A DNA stretch of 64,000 bases from Cudoniella acicularis (GCA_013054445.1 JAAMPI010000093.1:1-64000); one strand, 5' to 3'. Numbered from the stretch's first letter, positions 22,750 to 34,882 are shown. A program made the numbers and translations. The notes: a model not told the origin generated them from the sequence alone.

Positions 22750-24563
22750 TTACTCGGCGAGGCCCTCAGCAGTAGGTAAGGCAATAGCACGATACAGCAG
22801 AATAAGCGCAGAATGTGATTCTCCACCACCGGAAAGGGTGTCGATCTTGTCGGCATCAACCTCGGAAACCTTGTCATCGTTGAACCACCACCACTTTCCG
22901 TCTTCCTCGCCTCGTTTGCCAGTCTTTAGGTCGAGAGGGCCTTGCTTCTTTACATAGGAGGTGTAATGACCACTGTCTGCGCTAGCACCTTGATGTGTAA
23001 CGATACCGCGGAGTTCGTAAAGTCCAGACTTGTTGGCTCCGTCATCCTTCAACAATTCTGGGTGGATCAAGGCATGCAGTTCCTTCTTGGCTTCAAGAAC
23101 AGCTGCAGCACGTTCAGCATCGATTTCGGCATCCGTCTTGTAGACAGCATCCTCCATCTCGGTGTCTTCGCCCTTTGCCTTTGCGTCCTTTTTCTTCTTG
23201 TCTGCTTCCTTTTTCTCATCGGCCTTCTTCGATTCCGATACTGAATCAACGATTCCAGCAGCCTCATCCGCTACAGCCTTGTCATGAATACGCTTTTGAC
23301 GCTTGCGGGCCCGCTCAATATCTTCCTCATCCTTTCGTACTTCCCGGACCTTGTCTCGAACAGGGATCAACATCTTCTTGAGTTCATCCGTGCAGAATTC
23401 AACAACATCCAATTCGTGAGGGAAGGTAACCTTGCGCATAATCTTTGCTTTCTTCTGGGCCTCTCGCTTCCAGAAAAATCGGACGAAGTGAACGGTCAAG
23501 TATTTTGGCAACCGTGAAATCCGGGAAGTCTTGGTGTAGACAGCATCACGACCAAGTACTGGTGATGTTTTCTCAATCTTCTCCTCCAAACCAGCCAGGA
23601 TACCATCTCTCAAATGATTTGTTGCACCGCTGATATGGCAATCTAACTTCAAAAAAACATCTTCGCCCTTGATCGGCTCTTCACCGCCTTCCTTCGCAGC
23701 CGGCTCGTCGCATTCGGTAATCGAAGAAAATCCACCGGCCAAGTATTTGTCAATGAAAGATATTTCCTTTGGTTCTCCCTCAGGCGCAGATGTATCTTTC
23801 ATCTTCAGTTTCTGGCGTAATTGCGCAACGATTTGAGACCAAGCTTCTTCAGCATCCTGTTGGGCATAACCGTTACCAGATTTGGCCTTCTCAGCGAATT
23901 GAGGAAAGGCGGCACGAAGAGCATTGAGGAAGACGAGTGGCGGAAAACCCTCTTGAGTCTCTGACATCTGCTTGTACAAGTCCCGTAACGAAGCAGTAAG
24001 GTCCATCGAAGAACCAAGGCCACCAAGTCCAAACATGCTAAGATCCCCAAGAGTATTTCCGCTTGTGCCAGCACCTGGTGGAGCCGGAGTATACTTCGCA
24101 AGCTGATCCTGAAGCTCTGGAACCGATCTCAGGGTTTGTAACGTCGAGTTGAGATAGCATGTATTGCCCAAGTTCTGTAAACCGGCAGGAGTGGCACCAA
24201 CTTGCTGCGCAGCTTCTGCTTCAGTCATATCCTCAACGAACTTAATTGCATCCTTTGGCCTGACAAGACCAGCTGACCCCTCTCCTGGTGTACCCATCAT
24301 CATGAAAGTCTGCCCTGGCTTTGCGCCGAGCTTTGAGAGGTCGGTATCATCTTTGAGCTGGCCACCTTTCACCAAAATCTTTTGTCGGTCTGGCTCGACG
24401 CCGGTCAAGGAGTAGAGTTGAAATTTGAAGACTTCGCCGGTAGATGTAGGATCGAGGTCAACATTGTATTTCTTGCCCTGATGCTTGACAATAACTGGAC
24501 TGAATTAGCAGAAGATCAAAAACTCTCCATAGAATATGTTGACAAACCAGGAATTGGATCCAT
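22750..24563 (-). CDS. UBP6: proteasome-associated deubiquitinase Ubp6/USP14
   Basis: Exons 24548-24563 (16 nt, M-D-P-I-P) and 22750-24494 join through a GTTTGT donor and CAG acceptor to 586 aa. The N-terminal ubiquitin-like domain (VIVKHQGKKYNVDLD to about residue 75) docks on the proteasome base. The USP domain has the Cys box GLQNLGNTCYLNSTLQTL (nucleophile Cys118), the QQDAEEAWS block, and the His box GASADSGHYTSYV near the end. A long Lys/Glu-rich insert sits at about residues 390-470. The enzyme trims ubiquitin from proteasome substrates. It is divergent from ARPC4 with 312 bp between start codons. The 16-nt first exon sets the start; without it the ubiquitin-like fold would lack its first strand. 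Confidence 0.95.
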
Positions 24564-24875
24564 GGTGGCGGGGTAGAAGTTGGTGTGCGTCTGCGAAGCC
24601 TGCTCCAAATTAAGGAGAAGTCTCGAAATCAAAAAAGTACTATAAACACTCAGATGGCCCCCTCCGTCACAAAAACAAATTGAGAGTAGATTCTTGCGAA
24701 AGAAGAAGACGAAGGAAAGGTGTAGCAAAATAAACACACAGACAAGGCGGCTTCAGGACGCTAGCGCCGTTACGTAGCGCGGGATGCCTGACCCCNCCAC
24801 CAAACGACGACCCTCGAATTCACAGGCACAAGACAGCAGCAGAGGAGGACTGGTTTACAAAGCAAGCCCGCCATC
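24564..24875. promoter_or_regulatory. shared divergent promoter region, UBP6 / ARPC4
   Basis: 312 bp between the two ATGs. One undetermined base (N) lies at 24796. No TATA box is evident, as is common for housekeeping genes. Confidence 0.5.
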
Positions 24876-25621
24876 ATGGTATTTACCTCTCCTTGCCTCT
24901 CATTATCTTTCCGCAGGCAATATACTGACTCCCAAGCAGTCCCAATCACTCCGCCCCTACCTCCAATGCGTGCGCTCCTCCCTAACCTCCGCGCTCTGCC
25001 TCTCCAACTTCGCATCCCAAACCTCTGAGCGACACAATGTCCCCGAAATCGAAGCGCAGACCTCCCCAGAGGTCCTGCTGAACCCTCTCACCGTTGCCCG
25101 AAATGAAAATGAGCGCGTGCTTATTGAGCCCAGCATAAACAGTGTGCGAATCAGCATCAAGATCAAGCAGGCGGACGAGATAGAACATATTCTTGTGCAC
25201 AAGTTTACCCGGTTCTTGACGCAAAGAGCGGAGGCTTTCTTTATTTTGAGGAGAAAACCTGTTAAGGTTCGTTGTGCCTTTCAACAAACCCAGGGGCATG
25301 GATTAATTACTGATATTGGTATTGCAGGGCTATGACATTTCGTTCCTGATTACGAATTTCCACACTGAGGAGATGCTGAAGCACAAGCTTGTGGATTTCA
25401 TCATACAGTTCATGGAGGAAGTAGACAAGGAGATCTCAGAGATGAAACTTTTCGTACGTTCTCTAATCCCTCCCCTCCCAAGACCAGCTTACTGACCTTT
25501 CCAACAGCTAAACGCACGCGCAAGATTCGTAGCAGAATCCTTCCTAACACCCGTGAGCACGCCCCCTCTCTATAACATCTCCAAGATCCTAGTACTAACT
25601 TGTGACGCAAAGTTCGATTAA
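24876..25621 (+). CDS. ARC19: Arp2/3 complex subunit 4 (ARPC4, p20)
   Basis: Five exons: 24876-24878, 24940-25266, 25328-25453, 25508-25552, 25613-25621. They total 510 nt, 169 aa, the exact family size. The first coding exon is the ATG alone and the last codes only Phe-Asp-stop. The highly conserved sequence includes [72 protein letters not shown] and [17 protein letters not shown]4 with ARPC2 forms the core of the Arp2/3 complex that nucleates branched actin, needed for endocytic patches. Any model using the longer open frame upstream of 24940 would lose the true start. Confidence 0.96.
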
Positions 25622-26532
25622 AAAAACGAATCCTCGATCACACAAAGGGAAGGGAGATTTGATGAATATGGAGGCACGCTGCAGGTATCTGACATGATAC
25701 GGAAAGCGAGATTCGAATCACAAAGGGCGTTCGGGAAACATAAAAAAAAAAAAAGATTATATCCATGAAGCAAGCATTGCCCTCCTCGTCATGCATGATC
25801 TACAAAATGAAACATGGTTTTCCTTTCTCCCAAAATTCTCTCTTCCCACCAAGAGCCACCTATGAATTTAATTACGCACTTACTTTTTTTTTTTCGGCTT
25901 AGGAGCTAGCCCTATTTAATGAGTCACTTTGCAATGCTTTACGGTGGTGATTTTTGAGGCGCCTTTTTCTTTCAATCCTGCTCATACCGTGATTAGAGTC
26001 CCATAGTTAAGAGAATCCAAATACTTAATACATGTGTTTGCAATGGTCTTCTTCAGGACGACCTGGTTTCATTTTCTTACTGTACTTGATTTTTCTTTTC
26101 ACAATTGCATGAATAACATTTGTGCTTCAAGCGCGCATCTAGCTTATATGTATTGCATTTCTGAAGGAGTATCGAGAAAAGAGGTGGCTGAGAAACCGAG
26201 GAGGATTCCTGCTTTGTGTCTGCTGTAAAACTGAAAGGAAGTAGAACTAGTGGTAAGTTGCTGATATTCTTTGAGAAATGAGTATCCTGCTAGATGACGA
26301 GCTTGCGCGATGAAATATCTTCTAGCACAACCCACTTTAGGGAAGTTCAGACGTGGGGTAGAAGCACCGTGAAAGCTAGAATTCAGGTCTAATTACGTTT
26401 TCCTAAGTACAACCTTGAATGATATCTCGCTGAACGCTGTTGAGCATCAATGATGCATCAGATTCCCCAAAGAATTACAAATGAACCACCGAAACCAGCA
26501 ATGATTTCAATCCTCCTCTTATTTAACCATGA
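25622..26532. other. intergenic, 3' flank of ARPC4
   Basis: Poly-A runs at 25741-25753 and poly-T at 25886-25896; AT-rich. No gene seen. Confidence 0.55.
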
Positions 26533-27402
26533 TCATAACGCATCCTTTAGCTTAGTTCCCGAAAATGGTTTCAAGTCCCCTTTAAAGTACTTCTTCAATT
26601 CCGGTTCTGCCCTTGATCAGAATTGCTCAATACCTTCGCTTGGACCTGTCGTCAAGGCGACATACTCCCAAAGCAGTGCTTGTTCTACGAGTGCGTATCT
26701 CCACATTCCTGGTTGACGGAGTACCTTCACGTCAAGAGGTTGATACCACCCACCAGAGGCAATATCATTGCTGCACATTTCGGGAGTTTTGGAAGATTCG
26801 TCCTTCGGCTTCAGCGGCTGAGGATGTTCAGAAATAGAAAGAATGATAAGAAGCATTGAAATTTACGCAACATTTGAAATCCCAACCAGGGTTGCACGAG
26901 TATCGTTTGCCTCCAAGGCCATTGGCTTCTTTACTGTGGGAAGTATCAAGTAAGTTCTCTTCGGTAGCGCAAATACCTGTTTGTTACACATTGAAGTTAG
27001 TAAGATATCGTTAAGTAAGATGGGAAATTAGAAAAATAAACGCATGATTCCAGTTGGAAGTCCAGACAGTGTTATTGATCAAACGATAATCCACTTTAAC
27101 ATAGGTCGGGAGGTGGTGCGGGTGACATCCGTAGACAGTATTGCTATCGCCGTGATTGAAATTGAATTCGCCACTGCCACCGTCTTCAATTGCGGCTCGG
27201 ATTTTGTGGCAGGCTGGGCTGTCATATGCTATGAAATCTTTGTCTGTGCAATCGTGCTCAGGAGGGGCCCGTTCAGGATAGCTGCAGCAGTGTTGTCCAT
27301 ATATTCGAGAAATTGACCAAGCGAATCAGCTTTAGACACCAAAACGAAAATGTTACCGATGGCGAGCAGAGAGACCAAGATCCGAGTGCACAAACGAGCC
27401 AT
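26533..27402 (-). pseudogene. damaged gene for a small secreted cysteine-containing protein
   Basis: ATG at 27400-27402 begins a clear signal peptide (MARLCTRILVSLLAIGNIF, then VLVSKADS). That frame stops after 57 codons, but a shift of one base near 27283 opens a polar frame with three Cys (DCTDKDFIAYDSPACHK, NTVYGCHPHHLP, up to WTSNWNHA). A GTTTAT..TTACTAAC..CAG intron then leads to 26976-26828, where one frame reads Cys-rich (YSCNPGWDFKCCVNFN). Yet another frame continues (GGWYQPLDVKVLRQPGMW, ALLWEYVALTTGPSEGIEQF), stops with TGA at 26617-26619, and goes on in the same frame to TGA at 26533. Phase changes at two junctions plus the stop suggest decay, or indel errors. I recognise no family. 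A secreted, effector-like role is a guess from the signal peptide, size and Cys. Confidence 0.5.
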
Positions 27403-27760
27403 TTTGACCTATATCCGGTAATCCCCGTAAGTACAAAGAGCGCAGCTCCGTCCTCGAAATGGCCAGAAACCCGAAGAAAAGAGCCTTTCAAACCCATGAA
27501 GAAGTCAACGCAGAGAGAATGAGGTAGTGTGAGTGTTTCTTGTCGTTGCGTATCAGCGAGGTGTTCCGTCCAAGTAGGCCTCCATTTCAGATAGTAAGAT
27601 GTAAAAGCAACCAATCAATGGATGAATATTTCGTGAGCCAAAAGCGAGAGTGAGTGTAACAGTGTGATCGTGTTGATGTTGATGTGAAGAATGATGTTGA
27701 AGAAGAAACGAAATGAGACGGGGAGGGTATTTGTACCCCATTCCGTTGCTGGAGAAGGGT
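27403..27760 (-). promoter_or_regulatory. promoter, leader and uORF of the secreted-protein locus
   Basis: Read on the minus strand, TACAAATACC (about 27730-27740) is followed by a pyrimidine/CAACATC-rich leader typical of expressed fungal genes. A 10-codon upstream ORF (MEAYLDGTPR, 27553-27585) precedes the signal-peptide ATG at 27402. Such uORFs can lower translation; here this is inference only. Confidence 0.45.
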
Positions 27761-29948
27761 GCTCTTCGTTCTTTCTTGATTTGTTGGGGGAAAGTAGGCA
27801 AGTGAGTGAGAGAGGAAGGAGGCCTGGACCTTTGGGGATGAGGTAGGTGGGTTTTGGGAGGAAAGAGCGTGAGAGGGGTAGCGCTTGCTTTGTGAGTTGT
27901 GGAGTTGCCGGCGAGTTGGTTTGGCAGGTCATGGTTCACTCTTGCCCAAATTTGTGGGCTTGCTGTTCCGGAAGCGGATTGCTCCGAACACCAGGTGCTT
28001 CATCTGGAGCGAAGTGTTGGTTTTTCCTGTCGCTGAAGAAAGATGGCAATTGCGACCGCGTACATTCCCTACATCCCTTTCGATGTAGGCAATAAACTTT
28101 CATCTGCAAAATTATCGGATAGAAGACAAGACCTGGGAATTTATTATAAAAAGCTGCAAAGAGCGAAGGTATTCACAAACCAAGACCCACCAGCCAGAAA
28201 ACATGCAACACTACACCTAGGAAAGTGCTTCCCCACCTCTACCTCTCACCTCAAACCCCCGTCTCTTTATTCCTCATTCCCAAACACATATCGCAAACCC
28301 AACCGAGTGAGTTCAAAGACAGTAAAAGGGGTTAGTTGCCTAGCGAAGCCTTCCCCAAAACAAACATTTGTAGATTGATTTCAACACATCCAACAGCATA
28401 ATCTCTTGAGCCCCCCAGCACTCCGGTATCTACATTGCTCGTAGCTGCTCCGGGTAAGATACATTTTTGGCTGTGGCCATCAGTGGCAGATGGTCTGATT
28501 CCTTGAGATATTCTATCAGGCTCGCAAAGTTGCAAACATTGGATCTGTGGATTGAAACTGTCTAATTATCCCTATGAAGTCAGAGAACTTGGATATTCAC
28601 AGGCCACCTGCATTAAGTTCCCTTCAGGAATCCACTTGCAGTACGGCGACATGACGACCACCTCTTTCACTTCTCTAAAGCAAAATGCAGAGGTTCTTGC
28701 AAGTCAAACTAGTCCTGCGAAATCCCAGGTGCGGCCCAGGTAGGTTTACCGTCAAGACTGTTTGGTTGTGATATGATGGTGAACCACTTGCACCATTTGG
28801 AAACCTAGAGCTGTGGCTGCAGCTCCCTTGATATAGTTGCACAGGTCGGTTGACAAAGACAATCGAGCTTCCTTGCTTTCCTTTTCCTGGACCAAATCAT
28901 ATGCATAGAGAGTCAGTAGATAAAAACTTGTCATCGTTCAAGAGGCGATGTCAAAGGGCTATTTGTTTGCTGCGTGAAGAGCAAGACGTACGTGCGTGAA
29001 GATAAAATAAGTCCATTCACAAATCATGCCCCTAAATAGCCGCTCAACTTCTTGTCACCTTCACCGACCAATTCAATGAATCCATGACCTCAACTTGTAG
29101 TCCTTGCAGAATCGATAAGACAAGATAAGGTGCAGATACATAATGTCACAGCACAAACCACCTCCGAGTTCCGGATAGGGGGGCTTTTCTCGGTTAGGAG
29201 CCAATAGATAAACAGTTGCTCTTGTACCTTTTCACACGATAACTGTTATAACAAAGACAAAGGTAGGGCTTAGATGAACTCGGTTAGATATATAAGAAAC
29301 CCTAACCGAGGTTCACTTAACCCACATACAGTGTAACTTCGGGAACAGAAAATATACTGGCTAGTGGGATAGCGGTGCAACGCATGTAGTCTATGAAGTA
29401 ATGCAACAGAGAAGGGACCTTGGTTTTAATGTAGTGTCTGCAAGGAACAAAGGTGAACACGGGCTTGGTGTAGGAAGAAGTAGGAACAAGGAGGAACGTT
29501 CAATCAGGTCCATCACTCAAGTGTTTCAGCCTTCTTGCTGTCAGCTTTTTGTGAACTGCTCTTCAATAACAACCCCGGAACCATACTGATGGAGCAAAGC
29601 CCAAAAGAAAGAAGACAAGCTGCGCGAAAGCAGTTGCTGACCACGATTTCCGCAGCAACCAGAAGAAGAGCTAAGAGCCTGCGAACATCTGACGCCCATA
29701 GCAACATGGCGAGCCAGCCAACTGTATCCTTGGAGGGAGATAGATCGGAATCAAAGCCACGTGATACTTTTCAAGTATCTTGTGCGCGAAAGACTATTCC
29801 ATTCAATGGTGAGGAGGGCCAGGAAGTAGTGCAAGCGAAAAGTTTGCAGTCCCCGCTCATGATAATTTCGTGACGAGCTTCAACCGCCTCGTCTTTTTCT
29901 TCTTCAACACCACGACTACCTCCGCATTGTCAGCCACCAGCGTCGACA
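27761..29948. other. intergenic and long leader of the RRM gene
   Basis: No supported gene. A 112-codon frame at 29535-29873 lies in the same phase as the RRM gene's start but is separated from it by a stop at 29871-29873 and has no similarity; it may be a leader ORF. A CT-rich run (about 29889-29925) precedes the RRM gene start. Confidence 0.5.
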
Positions 29949-32900
29949 ATGCAACGAAGCAGGAACTTGCCCACAGAGCGTGGCCATGCGCCGGTCCACA
30001 TCCCGCAATATATCGTCAATGAGGGCTTTCAGAGCACTGACAGTACTGGATCGCAAGATTCCGTCATGACTCAAGTCCCCCTCCCATACCATCTCCCCAC
30101 CGACGGATATAGTCAAGACTATTCCTACTCTTCACAGATCGACGCAAACAGCCCCTGGGCAACACCGATTCTTCCATCTTCCGGAGGTTTCGAGTCGTTC
30201 CCAAACTCTTCAAAGGCATTGAATCCAAACTCATCACCTTACGTCCCTGGATATCCATCACCAATGAGCTCCCACTTCCCGGTATGTGTATTCTGCTTTT
30301 CGTTTCACTTTCATTTGGAAGTTGAACTCTTAAAAACTTGTCTTGAGAGCTGTGTTTGAAATCTTCACACATCCCCAGACTGCAGCTTGTGCAAAATCAC
30401 TTGAACATCACTTGAGAACAAATACTAACTCGATCGCAGGATCAACAATGGCAAGGTGACAGTGCAATGGCACAACAATATCAACAACAACCTTCGCAAA
30501 TGAGCATGGCACAATATCAAGTTGGAAACCAGTACGAACAAGCCAATACGCCACTTGGCGGTCCTATTGGCAGCCTTGGTTCTCAGCTTCCAAATCCATA
30601 TGGCGCTCCACCAAATGTTTCCTATCAGCCCTATGGTACGTCTTCCAGTGCGATGAATGCATACAACCCATACAACTCTGCTCCTAGTGTGGCTTCTCCC
30701 ACTCCAAGCTACGCGACCATGTCGTCAGCTCCAAGCTACCAGAGCGTACCGTATGGTCCTGGAACTGGAAACGCCTCGCTCCGCCTTCCCAAGGCCCTCT
30801 TGCCTGGGGTTCTCAATACACTGGCGCCGGTCTAGGAAGATACCCACATCCCTACAGCACAAACCCAAATGCAAACCGTGGTCTAAGGGTGAATGCCAAC
30901 GGTAAGCATATTGGTGCCCTTGGGGCTCCGGGTAACGAGCACAAGTCAAACCTCTCAACCGCTCCAGTCCGCAACATCAACAGCCCAAACCCAAAGACTT
31001 CTTCGAGTACTCTCGCCCTTGGCGGCCCTGTTCAACCCCCCTCAAAGTTACTCAGACCTTCCAGTCGCGCTGAGAGCGTTGGACAGACTTCGACTGGTGC
31101 TTCATCCACTGAGACTCGTTCACGTGCAAGCGAGGATATCAATCGCGGTCCAACTCCCAGTACACAACCACGGCCCCTTGATATTGAATTTAGCTCCGAA
31201 CCACGAAAATTCGAACCACGTCAGACTGCCGAAGCAACTCCTCAACTTCGTTCACGAAGAAAGCAATCAAGCGCAAGCCTGAGCAACGACGTTCGCCGCG
31301 ACGGAACTGGCTGGTTTACTGAGTCTACAATCAACGAGAACGTGATGACGGAAGACGCAACCATGAGACGCTCAAACCGATCCTCCCCACCTAAGATGCT
31401 CAGTTTGCTCGCAGTTGGCGGCGTTGATGCCAGCACTCTTTCTCCTATTACAGAGACCGATCACCACAGTGTAGCTCCTCTGCGTCCAACTTACAATGAT
31501 CCGTTTGGTCCTGCTCCATCCATGACAACTCCTTACAATGGAAGCACACTGCTCACCCCTCCACACAACATGAGCATCGCTCTGTCAAACTTGACAAATG
31601 CTGGTAAGAGCAAGCCGAGTATTGAGGAGGCTTTAGATGCAAGAAACCTTCCGTTTTGCGAGTATTGCCGAACGGCGAAGGAAGACATGTGGGGAGTTAT
31701 CAAGATTAAGAACGTAAGGAAATTTCGATCCAGCGTACTGAGTATCGGACTAACAATCGATCTAGATTCCGTACTCTGTTGCGCGCTCTGAGGTAATGGC
31801 ATTCCTGGGTCGCAATGCGAGAATCATCAGTGAAAACGACCATGAGCCTATTCATATTATGATGGAGCGTGTCACCAGCAAGACACTTGACTGCTATGTT
31901 GAGTTTGTTAGTTTCAACGAGGCTGTTAATGCTGTCAATCGATTTGAAACTAACCGCACTGGCGGCCGCGGTGGCCGACTTGGACAGCGCCATGTCGAGG
32001 TTGAGTTGTCTAGCCAAGAGGCGTTGATGAAGGACTTGTTCCCCAAGGCCAAGAATGTGGTCTGGCATGGCGGCAGACCTGAGATCATTCCAAGAGATGA
32101 AAATGATATGTACAACTCAGGCTTCCAAGGATTTGTCAGCAAGGAGGAATTGGTCATGTTGGTAAAGCACGTTGAAGCACCCCAGCGAGTAAGTGTCTTC
32201 CAGAAATATCTGCGAAGCTCCTTCTATGTCCCCCCAAGCAAGAAATATAGCTGACAAGGACAAGTCACCATTCTCTAAGGATTGCCCACAGCGACCATTT
32301 GAGTGCCTTATCAGCACCTTGCTGAAGGTAGGTTCCTCCCACACAAGCATGTTGGCCTTGAAGGTACTGACAAACTCTAGTATCCATGGTATATGGTTGA
32401 CTATATCACCATCGAAGATCGCAATCTGCTACACAAGGCTACGAAGGATTTGGTTGCCCTCCTTGTTGAGCGTGTGAACGATGAGAAGGATAGCATGAAC
32501 TTAACCCATATGTTGCTCAAGCGTGTCTGGCGTGCAGTTCTCAAATGCCCCGGCTTTACACCGTCGATGAAGGATGATATTGTGTACATCTGTGGTGTTG
32601 ATGAGCGGATTGCTATGGAACAAGGTCTTGCCCTCCACGCTTCTTACTGGAAGTATCTTTGGACCATCAGCCCTAAGCCTGGTGTTCCTGGTGATTTGCT
32701 AATGGTAAGTTCCTCTCGTCTGTTCGCCAAGTTCTCTGGGACGAATCTGACTTTTGGTAGTGGTACGCTGCAATCATCCGAGAGGCTACCGTGAAGAAGG
32801 AGGTCCTTTCTCTTGCCGAACAAGCCGCACGTGGCGAAGTCTCCAATGAGGAGAAGTTGTTTGGCGATCTCGACAAGCACATTCAATACGGACCTGGTCT

Positions 32901-32994
32901 TCTTCACCAATCGCTTTCTCAGGTTGCGAAGGCCGAGTGGGCTGCTATTGAGAAGATCTTGCGTCAGGTTTTGACCCCAGCCATTGAGGGATAA
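29949..32994 (+). CDS. RRM-domain RNA-binding protein (one-base frameshift in this copy)
   Basis: Exons 29949-30281, 30440-31713, 31766-32188, 32265-32327, 32381-32704 and 32761-32994 total 2651 nt, one short of 884 codons. The phase breaks near 30770: GGA AAC leads into GCC where the next frame reads R-L-A-P-P-S-Q-G-P-L-A-W-G, so one base seems missing. The N-terminal 300 residues are a Gln/Pro/Ser/Tyr-rich disordered region, followed by a Ser/Arg-rich stretch. The RRM-like fold starts at about IPYSVARSEVMAFLGRNARI with TLDCYVEFVSFNEAVNAVNR, then RHVEVELSSQEALMKDLFPK. A helical C-terminal part follows (PFSKDCPQRPFECLISTLLK, YMVDYITIEDRNLLHKATKD). From memory this resembles fission-yeast Cip1/Cip2-type proteins, which affect mRNA stability in stress. 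All introns and the stop are sound. Confidence 0.82.
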
Positions 32995-33870
32995 GTCGAC
33001 CAAGTCTTGTGATGATGGCCCCTATCGTACGCAAAATTGACGGATCGAATTGGCCACAGCGTTGGTTTTCTTGTTTCGGGAATTTCACCGCAGCAGGCTT
33101 TTTTGTGAAGTCCATACTTTCTCTCATTGTATCTGCATTTTGAGACGGAGTTCATCATGGCGTTTACCGGATTTCTGACGACCGACAATTGTTTGTCTCT
33201 GATATGACGGTGTTTCTTTTCTAAAACGGCGGTTTTCTTAATGACGATTCATGAACATATTTATGGTGTTGAGCCGAAACGAACGGATAATTAAATCCTG
33301 TGGTGGATGGCGTTTCCAGAATTGTCAAGTGGATATCAAGATCCTCGAGCTAGAGGTGGTTGTTAATGGCAGAGTTGTTGATGAGATCTATGGGCGATTG
33401 ACGGACGGCCTACTGCGTAGTTTCGGGCGTCATGGTTCATGATGGAGGCACAACCCTGCTGCTATTGATGAACATATCAATCCAAATGTCATTTTAAAAA
33501 TGCTCAGTGCCTAATTAATAATGCTTTGGGGAGTAATGTGTGAAATATCATGGCCCTAACATCGGTACGAGGTATGAAGCTCTGAGACCATTCTTGGAGT
33601 GAGCTGAGGGCGCGAAAACGGAGGCAAATTCATGGCTCATGCAACGTGGCTCGAGAGGTCAAGAAACTGTTGAAACTGGCAATAGTGTCCATGATCAAGA
33701 TATATAATGCGGATCGCAGTGTAGCCACGATGCAGCTAGCGTGAGGGGTAACGGAATGATGAATGATATTGGTGGAGAGGTCTGGAGCAGAAATTTGGCA
33801 GCCGAAGAAGTTCAAAACTTCGCATCCGCACCTCCCCCTCGCCGTAGCCGTACAATCATCAGCAACAACC
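32995..33870. other. intergenic between the RRM gene and TYW3
   Basis: 3' flank of the RRM gene and promoter of TYW3. No gene seen. Confidence 0.55.
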
Positions 33871-34882
33871 ATGACCCCTACAACACCACAATCATTTATC
33901 GCCAAGAAGAAAAGAGTACTAGAACAACTGGCTGTCCCAATTGAAGATTACGATGATTTGTCACCAAAAGGCTCCGTGGACGAGGGCATTCGAGATTTGA
34001 TCGAAGAGATCAATGGGTTAGACGGATGTGTTACGACAAGCAGCTGCGCTGGAAGAATCAGTGTATTTCTTGAAGGCAAGAAGAGCATTTCGGATGAAGA
34101 GCAAAATGGCCAGCAAGATGCAGAGAGAATTAATGCTCCTGTGAAAGCCGCGGGCGTGGGTGGAAAAGGTGGTGGAGGGAGATGGCTTTTCGTTTCGCAT
34201 GATCCAGTGGATATCCAAAAGCACGAACTCAAGTGGGCAGAGATGTTTGGGATGCGTCGAGCAGATACCAATACTGTTACTCCTATCATTCAAGCGGATA
34301 CGCGCAATACGAGGTTTGTTCATTTTAAATTTGAACCGATGGTATGAGAGGCTTCCCTCCCCCCGCAAGGACAGTGGCTGACTGGAAATAGATTCTCCAT
34401 GTTTTCACAGCTTCCCTCCAACAAGCTCAAACCGTGCTAGCTGCTGCGTTGCAAGCAGGCTTTAGAGAAAGCGGTGCTCTCAATTTAACGTCTTCATTTG
34501 CTGAGCAGCCCACGCCTATGGTTGGTATTCGCTCGATGGGACTAGCTCTAGAATCTTTAATTGGGTTTGAACACGATGGCCAAGAACTTTGTACAGTTCC
34601 CGAGTGGCAGCTGAAGAACCTTCTTGAGATATCAAATGATCGGTTCGTGGAAAATACAAAAAGGATTGAGAGGTTCCGGACGTTGCTGAAGGATTTCAGC
34701 GGTGGCGCTCACGAGGCGCGGAGGAAGGCCAAGATAGCGAGGAATGGGAAGACCCGCAAGTCAGGAGAGAACGAAAGCGAGCAGAAGGCTTGAGAATTAA
34801 AGAAGCTTTGAAGAAAGCTGGAAAAGAAGATGGTTTACCAAGACCTCAGGATTTGCCGGAGCAAATAGAATTCTTAGAATAA
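33871..34882 (+). CDS. TYW3: tRNA wybutosine-synthesising protein 3 (C-terminal frameshift)
   Basis: Exons 33871-34341 and 34392-34793 give 290 aa in the literal frame. ATG 33871 (context AACAACCATG) is chosen over an in-frame ATG at 33763, since the protein fold begins at FIAKKKRVLEQL. Family motifs: DGCVTTSSCAGRISVFLEG (catalytic/SAM region), GRWLFVSHDPVD, TRFVHFKFEPM|ILHVFTASLQQAQTVL, FRESGALNL and MVGIRSMGLALE. Tyw3 is the SAM-dependent N-methyltransferase step in making wybutosine at position 37 of tRNA-Phe. Near 34742-34746 a one-base shift would replace the last 15 or so residues by a longer basic tail (WEDPQVRRERKRAEGLR to ..PEQIEFLE, stop 34880-34882), which looks more like the true C-terminus. 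The feature end takes this in. Converges on MIC19. Confidence 0.9.

Noticed and set aside
24784..25335. 183-aa frame reading through into the ARPC4 exon as the true start
   Set aside because: The upstream part contains the N and does not resemble ARPC4; the ATG exon plus intron gives the exact family length.
27044..27316. 90-aa plus-strand frame
   Set aside because: It is the antisense of the Cys-containing exon of the secreted-protein locus, which has a signal peptide and promoter on the other strand.
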